Below are positions 28,399-35,599 of a stretch of 64,000 nucleotides of DNA, piece after piece. Source of the stretch: Hydrotalea flava (GTDB taxonomy: Bacteria; Bacteroidota; Bacteroidia; Chitinophagales; Chitinophagaceae); NCBI RefSeq assembly GCF_001623405.1, contig NZ_LUHG01000080.1:1-64000 (forward strand), written 5' to 3'. Both the position numbers and the translations under genes were made by a program. Each line of letters starts with the position of its first letter. The stretch's first letter is position 1. The notes beneath the pieces are model-generated. The model did no database searches. It saw nothing but the letters and a program-made list of their open reading frames with translations, and had not been told where the DNA came from.

Positions 28399-29565
28399 TC
28401 AATTTTTTATATTTATCCAATTACTTAGTTCTTTTTCCAGTGCCGTTATTTTATCTTCTTCCGGCTTATTGATTGAATTCCAAATAATTATTCCTTTATC
28501 ATTAATCAGTAGTAGGCTTGGAATGGGCATGTTGGGGTTAATGTAACTGGTTTTAATGGCGGTATTGCATACAACATTTTTCCAGTTCTCCAAATTCCAT
28601 TTTATCACAGCGTTGTACCAAGCAAGCAAATCTTTATCTATAGAAATGGTTACAATTTCCAACCCTTTTGCATGGTATTTGTTATACAGTTGTTTTAAAT
28701 AAGGTATTTCTTCAATGCACGGAATACACCAACTTGCCCAAAAACTGATGATAATGTATTTACCGATTAAACTATGGAGTTGAAAATTTTCCTGATTTAA
28801 TCCCTTAGCTGTAAAATCAGGTGCGGGTATATTTACCATACTTTTTTGAAGTGCTTCTGCCACTAATTGGCCTACTCTGCTTTGTTGAATACGATCTGTT
28901 AATTGATAAAATAGACTGACGGCTTCAGTAGTAGCAATTTGTTGATTTATGATTAAACTGTATAACTCTGTTGCACTGATGTAGGAATCATTCATTTTTT
29001 CTATCCATTGAATGCTTGCCAGCTTTAATGCATTATGATAACTTTCAATGCTATCTAGTAAGTTGTGTAGCTGCTGATTCAGTTGAATTTTTAATGTATT
29101 ATTTGTTTCTGCATTGTATAATTTCAAGATTGCTTCATATTTTTTTACTGACGGATGATTCATGAAAATCGCAGTTTTTTTTTCATTCCATTCATGTAAT
29201 TCTTTGGCAATATTGCTACCTGTTAATTGGTAATCCTTAAAATTACTATTATTCAATTCTATTGTTTGCTTTCCCTTATCTATGTAAATATCTACATAAT
29301 TATTGTTGATATGTGGACCTATTAAGTGACAAAAAGTGGGTTGATTCACCATCCCGGTAAAGTAAAATTCTCCGTTTTTGAGCAGGCAGGTATCTTGTTT
29401 CCATTGATTATGTATGGTTGGATATTGCAATACAATATTTCCTGTATCTCTACCAATTATTTTGCCATATAAAAAGAAAGTATCTATAAAAAAATTATGC
29501 TTTTGTGATTTACAATCTATTAGAAATTCAAACAAGAACACTAGTATTAATACTAATTTGTACAT
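28399..29565 (-). CDS. TlpA-like thioredoxin with DUF4369-type N-terminus (T1)
   Basis: 388 residues. A hydrophobic export signal is followed by a DUF4369-like beta domain (residues 33-105), a helical linker and a C-terminal thioredoxin fold beginning at VNIPAPDFTAKG. The active site is FWASWCIPC (Cys280/Cys283), and PSLLLINDKG contains the cis-Pro loop. Such proteins are periplasmic or lipid-anchored thiol oxidoreductases. It is paired with the six-cysteine peptide gene just upstream and may oxidise, isomerise or reduce that peptide's thiols (inference). Confidence 0.85.
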   Translation of the reverse strand: MYKLVLILVFLFEFLIDCKSQKHNFFIDTFFLYGKIIGRDTGNIVLQYPTIHNQWKQDTCLLKNGEFYFTGMVNQPTFCHLIGPHINNNYVDIYIDKGKQTIELNNSNFKDYQLTGSNIAKELHEWNEKKTAIFMNHPSVKKYEAILKLYNAETNNTLKIQLNQQLHNLLDSIESYHNALKLASIQWIEKMNDSYISATELYSLIINQQIATTEAVSLFYQLTDRIQQSRVGQLVAEALQKSMVNIPAPDFTAKGLNQENFQLHSLIGKYIIISFWASWCIPCIEEIPYLKQLYNKYHAKGLEIVTISIDKDLLAWYNAVIKWNLENWKNVVCNTAIKTSYINPNMPIPSLLLINDKGIIIWNSINKPEEDKITALEKELSNWINIKN

Positions 29566-29582
29566 ATTTAAAATATAAAAAC

Positions 29583-29630
29583 ATTATTCATTATATTATA
29601 TATTCAATCATATAAAATATAATGAATAAT
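29583..29630 (-). promoter_or_regulatory. Inverted repeat between peptide P1 and TlpA-like T1
   Basis: ATTATTCATTATATT (29583-29597) is perfectly complementary to 29616-29630: a 15-bp stem with an 18-nt loop in the intercistronic gap. It may stabilise the peptide message or attenuate reading into the TlpA gene. Confidence 0.6.
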
Positions 29631-29656
29631 ATTTACGTTATAAATTAATATTTATT

Positions 29657-29872
29657 TTACCTTACACAAATCTTGTCTCCTCCTGGTACATTTGGGTTAG
29701 ATGCATTTCCTGCAGGAGTACAAGTCGTACAAGTATCCGTACATAAACTTGGGTTATTTCCACAATAAATATTGCAAGAATTCCCAAAACCTGATCCTGC
29801 CTTAATTTGTTTCATGGCTGCCTTGCTCAATTGCTGCTGCAAATCAGTAAGGCTTAATTTTCTTTTTGTCAT
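29657..29872 (-). CDS. Six-cysteine GG/AG-leader peptide precursor (P1)
   Basis: 71 residues. The leader KRKLSLTDLQQQLSK and AAMKQIKAG ends at residue 26 with an Ala-Gly cleavage-type motif. The core of about 45 residues has six Cys (spacings 3, 6, 3, 2, 17) and is rich in Asn, Gly, Thr and Pro. No modification-enzyme gene such as radical SAM or LanB is nearby, so disulfide bonds are the most likely maturation. It is followed by hairpin and T1. Confidence 0.82.
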   Translation of the reverse strand: MTKRKLSLTDLQQQLSKAAMKQIKAGSGFGNSCNIYCGNNPSLCTDTCTTCTPAGNASNPNVPGGDKICVR

Positions 29873-29898
29873 TTTTTTACATTTAAAAGTGATTGAAT

Positions 29899-29980
29899 GT
29901 TTGCCGGGAGCTTAAAGCCTCACCCGGTGTTGGCTTATCCGGTCAGCTACTTGTACTTCGTAGCAGGCGTTCCACCGGAT
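29899..29980 (-). promoter_or_regulatory. Conserved structured 5' leader, copy A (upstream of P1)
   Basis: On the minus strand UCCGGU pairs with ACCGGA (29974-29979 with 29938-29943) around an inner GCUAC/GUAGC stem. A second hairpin CCGGG/CCCGG lies at 29904-29908/29923-29927. AAGCC upstream of the second hairpin can also pair with GGCUU in its loop, so alternative folds or a pseudoknot are possible. The same element precedes P2 and P3. I do not recognise a known riboswitch class. Confidence 0.6.
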
Positions 29981-29987
29981 GTTTCTT

Positions 29988-31019
29988 TTAGGGAACGTTA
30001 CTAAAAGAAGATTTATGTTCGGTCATTTTTTCTGCTAAAAAATTATTTAAAGCTTCCGGTGTAATATCTTTCTGAATAATTACATGATGACTATCTAAAA
30101 GAAAATTCCTAGGATAGGTATTAATTGATAATTTAAGAGCTTGAAACCCGTTGGTATCTAATAATTGTTGCCAGGGTAGTTGATACTTGCCTATCATTTT
30201 TATCCAGTTTCCTATGTCCTTTGTATTGTCCACTGAAATTCCAATCATATTAAAATTAATATTTTTATATTTATGATATATTTGTATGAATTGCGGAAAC
30301 TGTTCAATACAAGGATTACAATGGCTGAACCAAAAATCAATGAGCGTAAATTGGTTTATTTTTTTCTGATTAAAAAGTTGTGTAGGATTTTTCCACATGT
30401 CTAATAAGGTTAAATTAGGAAAAATATGGTTCAGACTTAAAACGGCTGCAGCTTTTAATTTTTCACCTAAACGGATACCTGTATAACTCATTTTCACGGC
30501 ATCAGATAAATACGAGTATGCAGTATCTAAATTGGGATTGTAATTGAAAGAAAGCATTCTTGCAAGTTGCCACATAGCCATATAAGATGCAGGATGTTTT
30601 TTGATATATACCTGAATGGTTTCACTTGTGTAATGTTGTTGCTTAAATTGGATCAATTCCTGCATCGTTGCATTATTCATAGCGGGAATTTCACGTATTG
30701 AATCAACATTGCATATGATGGTTTGTGTGCCGGCATCAATATAGAACAGGTCTGAAACATACTCCTTATTTCCCAGAAATAAAAGGCGGAATGATAATGG
30801 GTATGATAAGACACCACTGAATGAAAATTGGCCATTTTTTACCTTGCCTGTCGTTAAATATTGAATAGGAAGATAATTAGAACTGTCGCCGGTTAATATT
30901 AACCGAACGGAACCGGTATCACTATTTATGTAACCATTCAATATGAAGGGCAGTACAACGTTTTGTGCATGTAAAATGCCAACAGTAATAATTCCTAAAC
31001 AACAAATTAATTTTTTCAT
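29988..31019 (-). CDS. TlpA-like thioredoxin (T2)
   Basis: 343 residues with an N-terminal signal (ending ILHAQ). A DUF4369-like beta domain (FILNGYINSDTGSVRLIL, KNGQFSFSGVLSYP) is followed by a helical segment and a thioredoxin domain with active site FWFSHCNPC (Cys234/Cys237). The usual Trp before the first Cys is His, an uncommon choice that may alter redox potential. The C-terminus FSNVP recurs as non-coding fossils elsewhere in this cluster. It follows peptide P2 by 67 nt. Confidence 0.84.
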   Translation of the reverse strand: MKKLICCLGIITVGILHAQNVVLPFILNGYINSDTGSVRLILTGDSSNYLPIQYLTTGKVKNGQFSFSGVLSYPLSFRLLFLGNKEYVSDLFYIDAGTQTIICNVDSIREIPAMNNATMQELIQFKQQHYTSETIQVYIKKHPASYMAMWQLARMLSFNYNPNLDTAYSYLSDAVKMSYTGIRLGEKLKAAAVLSLNHIFPNLTLLDMWKNPTQLFNQKKINQFTLIDFWFSHCNPCIEQFPQFIQIYHKYKNINFNMIGISVDNTKDIGNWIKMIGKYQLPWQQLLDTNGFQALKLSINTYPRNFLLDSHHVIIQKDITPEALNNFLAEKMTEHKSSFSNVP

Positions 31020-31086
31020 ATTGTGCAGTTAAAGCATTCAGTATGTTTGAATACCTATTCTATGCATTTGAGAAATATGAATGATA

Positions 31087-31275
31087 TCAATAGTTTTTAT
31101 CACAAACATTACTGCCATTGGTGTCACATTTGCAATAGGGGGCATTGCAATTACTATTGCAAGTAGCCGGACATTTGTCATTGAATCCGACTGCATTCCC
31201 TGCCTTAATTTGTTTCATTTCTGCCCTGCTCAAATGCTGCTGCAAATCGGCAAGGCTTAATTTTCTTTTTTTCAT
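31087..31275 (-). CDS. Six-cysteine AG-leader peptide precursor (P2)
   Basis: 62 residues. The leader (KKRKLSLADLQQHLSR, AEMKQIKAG) is nearly identical to that of P1. The core of 36 residues has six Cys (spacings 3, 3, 4, 1, 7) and many Asn. A T-rich run (31266-31297) lies directly before the start and contains two short repeats of TTTTTTCAT. Same module order as its neighbours: structured leader, peptide, TlpA-like gene. The intercistronic gap shows only weak pairing here. Confidence 0.82.
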   Translation of the reverse strand: MKKRKLSLADLQQHLSRAEMKQIKAGNAVGFNDKCPATCNSNCNAPYCKCDTNGSNVCDKNY

Positions 31276-31312
31276 TTTTTTTCATTTTTTTTCATTTTTA
31301 AAGTGATTGAAT

Positions 31313-31394
31313 ATTTGCCGGGAGCTTAAAGCCTCACCCGGTGTTGGCTTATTCGGTCAGCTACTTGTATTGAGTAGCAGGCGTTCCACCGGAT
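31313..31394 (-). promoter_or_regulatory. Conserved structured 5' leader, copy B (upstream of P2)
   Basis: Same stems as copy A: GCUAC/GUAGC and CCGGG/CCCGG are intact, and the outer UCCGGU/ACCGAA stem has one mismatch. Differences from copy A lie mostly in the inner loop. Confidence 0.58.
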
Positions 31395-31402
31395 ATTTTC
31401 TT

Positions 31403-31423
31403 TTAGGGAACCTTACTAAAAAA
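31403..31423 (-). other. Fossil C-terminus of a T2-like gene
   Basis: The minus strand reads FFSKVP followed by TAA. This corresponds to the last codons of T2 (FSNVP, stop), although the gene next to it (T3) ends differently. It marks an old module duplication or replacement. Confidence 0.5.
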
Positions 31424-31475
31424 ATACTATTGATAAAATTTCATTCAACATATATGCATATACATTTTTAATAGT

Positions 31476-32228
31476 TTACAATTTTTTGAGTGCTGTTTTC
31501 ATTTCATTTAAATTGGAATATACATTGATGATATGGCCGGTGCTATCTACTATTAACTGCGTAGGAAAACCCATGATTTGTAAGGTATCCATTAAATATT
31601 TTTCTTTATTTGGGATGATGGTATATTTAAATGGATGATCCGCTAAGAATGCTTTAATGCTATCTGCACGATCAAATGCCATACCTAAAAAAGCAATATC
31701 CGGTCTATTCTTGTATGCATCTACCAATGCATTCAATTGAGGAAATTCAGCCACACAAGTTTTACAATGAATAAACCAACAATTAATGACATATTTTTTT
31801 TGTGGTGTTATATGATTATTAATTACTTCATTGCTTATTGTTTTGAAATTGAAGTTGGGTAGGGGCATACCGCGCATAGAATCGTAATGCCCCTCAGCAA
31901 TGGCCTTATTGCGAATAACATTTCCAACTTCTGCATTATGGGCAATAGCTAATTGATATTGAATGGTACTGTCTTTGCTTTGTAATCTCACCGGAATATA
32001 TTCCCCAGTTGTTAATTGTTTTAAAAATTCTTTTTTAGTGATTACACTGTCATGCTCATTATAAGCTATACAATCTGCCGACCAATTCATGTAATCACGA
32101 TCATAATACAACCAGCTCATGATATTTTTTTCAATATCCGGGGCATTTACATAAGGCATATTTTTTTCATTAGATGACGTACATCCGAAAAAAAATAAAA
32201 TTAAAATAAATATTAATAAGTATTTCAT
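31476..32228 (-). CDS. TlpA-like thioredoxin lipoprotein (T3)
   Basis: 250 residues, the shortest of the set. A lipobox (FFFGC, Cys16) indicates membrane anchoring. The DUF4369 domain is replaced by a shorter N-terminal region. The thioredoxin domain has active site CWFIHCKTC (Cys155/Cys158) with Lys-Thr between the cysteines, unusual for TlpA proteins, and FPTQLIVDSTG in the cis-Pro loop. It is paired with peptide P3; two hairpins occupy the gap between them. Confidence 0.83.
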   Translation of the reverse strand: MKYLLIFILILFFFGCTSSNEKNMPYVNAPDIEKNIMSWLYYDRDYMNWSADCIAYNEHDSVITKKEFLKQLTTGEYIPVRLQSKDSTIQYQLAIAHNAEVGNVIRNKAIAEGHYDSMRGMPLPNFNFKTISNEVINNHITPQKKYVINCWFIHCKTCVAEFPQLNALVDAYKNRPDIAFLGMAFDRADSIKAFLADHPFKYTIIPNKEKYLMDTLQIMGFPTQLIVDSTGHIINVYSNLNEMKTALKKL

Positions 32229-32249
32229 AGTCTTAATCTTTAAATGATA

Positions 32250-32311
32250 GATATGAAGGAATTATTTAATTCCTTCATATCAAAATAATGTAATCATCTA
32301 ATTACATTATT
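32250..32311 (-). promoter_or_regulatory. Two hairpins between peptide P3 and TlpA-like T3
   Basis: GATATGAAGGAATTA pairs perfectly with 32267-32281 (15 bp, 2-nt spacer). AATAATGTAAT (32284-32294) pairs with 32301-32311 (11 bp). They lie back to back in the intercistronic gap and could act as an attenuator or message stabiliser. Confidence 0.62.
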
Positions 32312-32520
32312 TAGCATTCAACTGCTGTGGCTCCCGATACACAATCCGGACGCGCAGCTGGTTGACAAATACTACAGTTTGTAGTGCCTGACCAGCAACA
32401 CATATAACCTTGTGTGCCTGATAAACCCTGATTTAATCCACCCCCAGCCATAATTTGTTTCATTTCTGTCCTGCTCAATTGCTGCTGCAAATCGGCAAGT
32501 CTTAATTTTTTCGTTGTCAT
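32311..32520 (-). CDS. Six-cysteine AGG-leader peptide precursor (P3)
   Basis: 69 residues. The leader (TKKLRLADLQQQLSR, TEMKQIMAGG) is of the same type as P1 and P2 with Met for Lys near the cleavage motif. The core has six Cys, the first two adjacent (MCCW; spacings 0, 6, 2, 7, 8), ending in a C-terminal Cys. It is the first peptide downstream of the C39-like/VKOR gene on this strand. Confidence 0.82.
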   Translation of the reverse strand: MTTKKLRLADLQQQLSRTEMKQIMAGGGLNQGLSGTQGYMCCWSGTTNCSICQPAARPDCVSGATAVEC

Positions 32521-32547
32521 TTTTTTACATTTAAAAGTGATTGAATG

Positions 32548-32628
32548 TTTGCCGGGAGCTTTAAGCCTTACCCGGTGTTGGCTTATCCGGTCTGCTACTT
32601 GTATTGCGTAGCAGGCGTTCCACCGGAT
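32548..32628 (-). promoter_or_regulatory. Conserved structured 5' leader, copy C (upstream of P3)
   Basis: All stems of copy A are intact: UCCGGU/ACCGGA, GCUAC/GUAGC and CCGGG/CCCGG. Changes occur in the loops (GAAGTACAA becomes GCAATACAA) and at single positions of the AAGG segment. Preservation of stems with drifting loops supports an RNA function. Confidence 0.6.
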
Positions 32629-32636
32629 ATTTTCTT

Positions 32637-32662
32637 TTAGGGAACGTTACCAAAAGAAAAGC
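32637..32662 (-). other. Fossil C-terminus of a T2-like gene
   Basis: The minus strand reads KRFSFGNVP then TAA, close to the T2 ending (KSSFSNVP, stop), but lies just behind the unrelated C39-like/VKOR gene. It is a second trace of module duplication. Confidence 0.5.
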
Positions 32663-32676
32663 GTTTATACCAATAG

Positions 32677-34287
32677 TTAAATGATGATATTTTTTAAATC
32701 TTCAATCGAATAATCTTCCGGTAATCTGTACCCATTAATAAACAGGGTAGGTGTAAATGCAATACCTGCCTCACGTACCCATTTATTCATGGTATTTACT
32801 TCTTGCTGCTGGTCTTTTAAAGACGGGTTTACGGAAAACTTTTGTGAAAATTGTTCATAATCTTTTTCCACTGATAAGTACCAGGCATCTAATGCATTCC
32901 TTGTTTTCAATTCATTACCCTCTGCATAAATTCCCATTAAATGATTTACAACCATTTCTCCTTTCGAACTACATAAAAAAATAATTTTTACCTGAATATT
33001 CTTATTTGAATGGATGAGTTCTTCTAGGATGGGATGCGCTTCTGAGCAAGGATTACAATAGGGATTGCATACTTTGATAATGTTGATTTTACCTTCGGGG
33101 TTACCTATTGATATGCCAATATTTTGCCAGCCATCAGGCGCGGCAGGTTGTTGTACTAACAATGCATTGAAAATATCCGGATTAAAATGTGTTCTTCTAT
33201 AAGCATGGAAATACAACGAATATTTTTTGGCATCTAGAAATATAGGTTTAAAAAAAAATAAAAAAATTATTGGTAAAATAACTGCAATTGAAACTACCAC
33301 CAAAAAATTAGTGTTGACAATATTTAAAATGGATATTTTTGTAAATAGAGCAACATGTGAAACTGACCAAATCAACTCAAGTAATAAAGTTAATTGAACA
33401 ATTAAACACAAGGGGCACCATTGTTTTATCACTTTCCATTGATAATAAATACTGAATATAATATAAGGACTTGCACATGCACTTAATAATGAAATAAATG
33501 CAAATTTATTATCTAAACCCAACCCGGGTAGTAATAAAATAATACATGTGCTTGCAAAGTAAATAAAGCCTAATTCACTCCATGAAACACCTGCAATTTT
33601 TGAGGCTTTACTATGTAAAATAGCATTGCAATTCGTTTTCTTCCCAATACCACATAAATTTTTTATGAATGGATTATTCTGATCAATTTCATATATCAAT
33701 AATAGGCTGGTTGCTAAAATGCCCATCAGCTTAACACATACGATGGCGATGTATGGAATATAACTGTTAAATGAAATTTGCTGATTAAGTACTATTAAAC
33801 CGGAAATGACCATAAAAGCTGCAATAATGGCTACCCATTGCTTTAGCCTTGTAAATAATTCTTCTTTTTTATATACTTTATATTGTTGATTGTTTTTTTG
33901 AGCTGCATTTTCTGCCAACCAAACAATTTTTTGGAATGATTCTAAAAACTGTTCTCTCGATATGGTTTTTTTGCTCAACCGGTTATGATAAAAAGTAACA
34001 TTATTTTTGTTAATGTCTTGCACTAAAATAAAATCTTTACCAACATTTTCTACCTGATGAAAGGCAATAAATGGTGTTTCTATGGTTTCAATTTGTGTTG
34101 TCTCTATTTTAAAGGCAGCATTTTTCAAGTTAAATTTAGCAAAAGTATCACTTAGACTTAATAAGCTGGGATAAAATGGATGTTCTAATAGTGATTCTTT
34201 AATTTGCGATGCTGTTATTTGTACCCCTTTTAATTTAGCATATTTAATAGCTACAGCATCTAAGGATGTGTTAAAACTATATACCAT
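32677..34287 (-). CDS. Degenerate C39-like domain fused to VKOR and DsbA-like thioredoxin domains
   Basis: 536 residues. Residues 1-115 resemble a C39 peptidase domain (AVAIKYAKLKGV, HPFYPSLLSLSDTFAKF, FIAFHQVENVGKDFILV), but the catalytic Cys position has no Cys and the usual GHF/His position is Phe. Residues 150-340 are a multi-helix VKOR domain with Cys212/Cys220 and WCPLC (Cys291/Cys294). Residues 395-536 are a thioredoxin fold with CNPYCNPC (Cys411/Cys414) and TPTLFING. VKOR-Trx fusions generate disulfides using quinones. The dead C39 domain may recognise the peptide leaders. It is divergent from the regulator gene. Confidence 0.88.
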   Translation of the reverse strand: MVYSFNTSLDAVAIKYAKLKGVQITASQIKESLLEHPFYPSLLSLSDTFAKFNLKNAAFKIETTQIETIETPFIAFHQVENVGKDFILVQDINKNNVTFYHNRLSKKTISREQFLESFQKIVWLAENAAQKNNQQYKVYKKEELFTRLKQWVAIIAAFMVISGLIVLNQQISFNSYIPYIAIVCVKLMGILATSLLLIYEIDQNNPFIKNLCGIGKKTNCNAILHSKASKIAGVSWSELGFIYFASTCIILLLPGLGLDNKFAFISLLSACASPYIIFSIYYQWKVIKQWCPLCLIVQLTLLLELIWSVSHVALFTKISILNIVNTNFLVVVSIAVILPIIFLFFFKPIFLDAKKYSLYFHAYRRTHFNPDIFNALLVQQPAAPDGWQNIGISIGNPEGKINIIKVCNPYCNPCSEAHPILEELIHSNKNIQVKIIFLCSSKGEMVVNHLMGIYAEGNELKTRNALDAWYLSVEKDYEQFSQKFSVNPSLKDQQQEVNTMNKWVREAGIAFTPTLFINGYRLPEDYSIEDLKNIII

Positions 34288-34333
34288 ACATACATTTTTT
34301 TGTAAACTTAATAATTTTATTAATATGGACTAT

Positions 34334-34349
34334 GTAGGGGAATCCCTAC
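34334..34349. promoter_or_regulatory. Operator palindrome GTAGGG-GAAT-CCCTAC
   Basis: A perfect 6-bp inverted repeat with a 4-bp spacer in the divergent region between the VKOR fusion gene and the LuxR-type regulator. The same palindrome recurs at 34371 and upstream of four peptide genes. It is a likely binding site for a dimeric regulator. Confidence 0.7.
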
Positions 34350-34370
34350 AATTTGCTCAAATTGAATTTT

Positions 34371-34386
34371 GTAGGGAATTCCCTAC
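34371..34386. promoter_or_regulatory. Operator palindrome GTAGGG-AATT-CCCTAC
   Basis: A perfect palindrome, extendable to 18 bp (TGTAGGG-AATT-CCCTACA). Its centre lies 37 bp from the first site, so two dimers could bind. It is placed to control both divergent genes. Confidence 0.7.
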
Positions 34387-34401
34387 ACAAAAAAATTTAG
34401 C

Positions 34402-34429
34402 TATATATATATATATATATATATATATA
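34402..34429. repeat. (TA)14 dinucleotide tract in the regulator promoter
   Basis: 28 bp of uninterrupted TA repeats between the second operator and the regulator start codon. Such tracts are prone to slipped-strand length change and melt easily, so they can alter promoter spacing or strength. Confidence 0.75.
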
Positions 34430-34452
34430 CTATATTTACCGAAACCTTTTGA

Positions 34453-35127
34453 ATGAAAGTTTTTATATATCATAATCAGGCTGATGTAGTAGTTTTAGTG
34501 AGGCATCATCTCGAAGCTGGTTTTGCATCCTTATCTATTGTTTTGTTTAACGACTGTATACATTTTTTACAACAACTTCATTTTGCCAAACCATTGCCCC
34601 ATTTTATTATATTGGGGTTATCCTCCAAAAAAATAGAATCATTGGCCTTAATTGAATTTATTTCTACTCATTATGCCGGATTACCCTTATTACTGGTAGT
34701 ATCTGAAGTAGGTGTAAAACAAGTGAAAGATGCGTTAGCCCTTGGTGTTAGCGCTGTGGTTTTGGAAAACAATATACCACAAGAATTACCAGAAGCCGTG
34801 GCAGCAATATTCAATCATCAACTTTATTTTTCTGCCCAATTAGGCATTACTGCTAAAATACACAAAATACTTCGGGAAGAACGTTGGGCGGAACAATTGA
34901 ATATGAAAAGCCTTCGTTTAACAGCCACCGAGCGTTCAATTATTAGTTTGTTGCCCGGCACATTGAGCTATAAAGAAATAGGACTTATTTTAAACAAAGA
35001 AGAAAAAACAATAGAAGTTTATATACAACGCATTTGTAAAAAATTAAATATAGAAGGAGGGCGAATGGGATTATTGATTTATTGTATTAGTAGAAAATTT
35101 ATTCGAATTGGCGACGCTTCTTTTTAA
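34453..35127 (+). CDS. LuxR-type regulator with degenerate receiver domain
   Basis: 224 residues. The N-terminal half has a receiver-like fold, but the acidic pair at the start is absent (MKVFIYHNQ) and the phosphoacceptor strand reads FIILGLSS without Asp, so phosphorylation is unlikely. The C-terminus is a LuxR/GerE helix-turn-helix (LTATERSIISLL, SYKEIGLILNKEEKTIEVYIQRICKKLNI). Two palindromes in its own promoter and matching ones before peptide genes make it the probable regulator of the cluster, including itself. Activator or repressor role is not known. Confidence 0.85.
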   Translation: MKVFIYHNQADVVVLVRHHLEAGFASLSIVLFNDCIHFLQQLHFAKPLPHFIILGLSSKKIESLALIEFISTHYAGLPLLLVVSEVGVKQVKDALALGVSAVVLENNIPQELPEAVAAIFNHQLYFSAQLGITAKIHKILREERWAEQLNMKSLRLTATERSIISLLPGTLSYKEIGLILNKEEKTIEVYIQRICKKLNIEGGRMGLLIYCISRKFIRIGDASF

Positions 35128-35166
35128 AATTTAATATCCCTTTTATAACCCGTATTTTTAAAAATT

Positions 35167-35283
35167 GTAGGGCTTCCCCTATACTTATTATTCAAAAATT
35201 GTTTATATTTTTATACTACCTAAGCGCAAGGGTTGCCTGTATGCATGTTCAGGTATATTTTTTAACTTTTAAATTTTTTAAAA
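35167..35283 (+). promoter_or_regulatory. Conserved 117-nt promoter/5' leader, copy 1 (upstream of P4)
   Basis: Begins with the operator GTAGGG-CTTC-CCCTAT (one mismatch). An A/T-rich promoter stretch follows, then a leader with GCAA-GGG-TTGC, CCTG/CAGG and ACCT/AGGT pairings, ending in AACTTTTAAATTTTTTAAAA before the ATG. It is nearly identical to three other copies, all of exactly the same length. Confidence 0.68.
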
Positions 35284-35457
35284 ATGAAACCATTAACCAA
35301 AGATGAAATGAAATTAATTAAAGGAGGTATTGATCAAGGTTGTGTTGCAAGCATTTGTGAAGCTAAGTCTACTGAATCAAAAAAGTGTAAATGCAGCCCG
35401 GCAGGATATGGCTGTTTGTGTACAACAATAGTTGTAGAAATTTTACCTCCACAGTAA
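35284..35457 (+). CDS. Six-cysteine GG-leader peptide precursor (P4), 57 aa
   Basis: Too short for many gene finders. The leader MKPLTKDEMKLIKGG (15 residues) is shared with P5-P8. The core of 42 residues has six Cys (spacings 4, 9, 1, 6, 1), Lys-rich middle and a hydrophobic tail (TTIVVEILPPQ). The ATG is fixed by the conserved upstream element. It is followed by an inverted repeat and TlpA-like T4. Confidence 0.82.
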   Translation: MKPLTKDEMKLIKGGIDQGCVASICEAKSTESKKCKCSPAGYGCLCTTIVVEILPPQ

Positions 35458-35482
35458 ATTTTGAGTGTTGTTTTTTACTATT

Positions 35483-35568
35483 AGAGGCAGTTATTTTAAT
35501 TGATATGAATTGTTGTGATATAAAAAATAAATTATTGCTAACCAAAGTGTCTATTTAATACTGCCTCT
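35483..35568 (+). terminator. Long-loop inverted repeat with T-run between P4 and T4
   Basis: AGAGGCAGT (35483-35491) pairs with ACTGCCTCT (35560-35568), a 9-bp stem with a 68-nt loop, directly followed by TTTTTT. It looks like a leaky terminator separating peptide and enzyme. Confidence 0.55.
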
Positions 35569-35599
35569 TTTTTATATTTTACTCAATAAACTAAATATA

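Noticed and set aside
31020-31086. Hairpin between P2 and T2
   Set aside because: Only 4-5 bp pairings are possible, much weaker than in the other modules.
32677-34287. Active C39 peptidase/exporter
   Set aside because: There is no catalytic Cys, the His position is Phe, and no ABC transporter domains are present. An exporter must be elsewhere if one is used.
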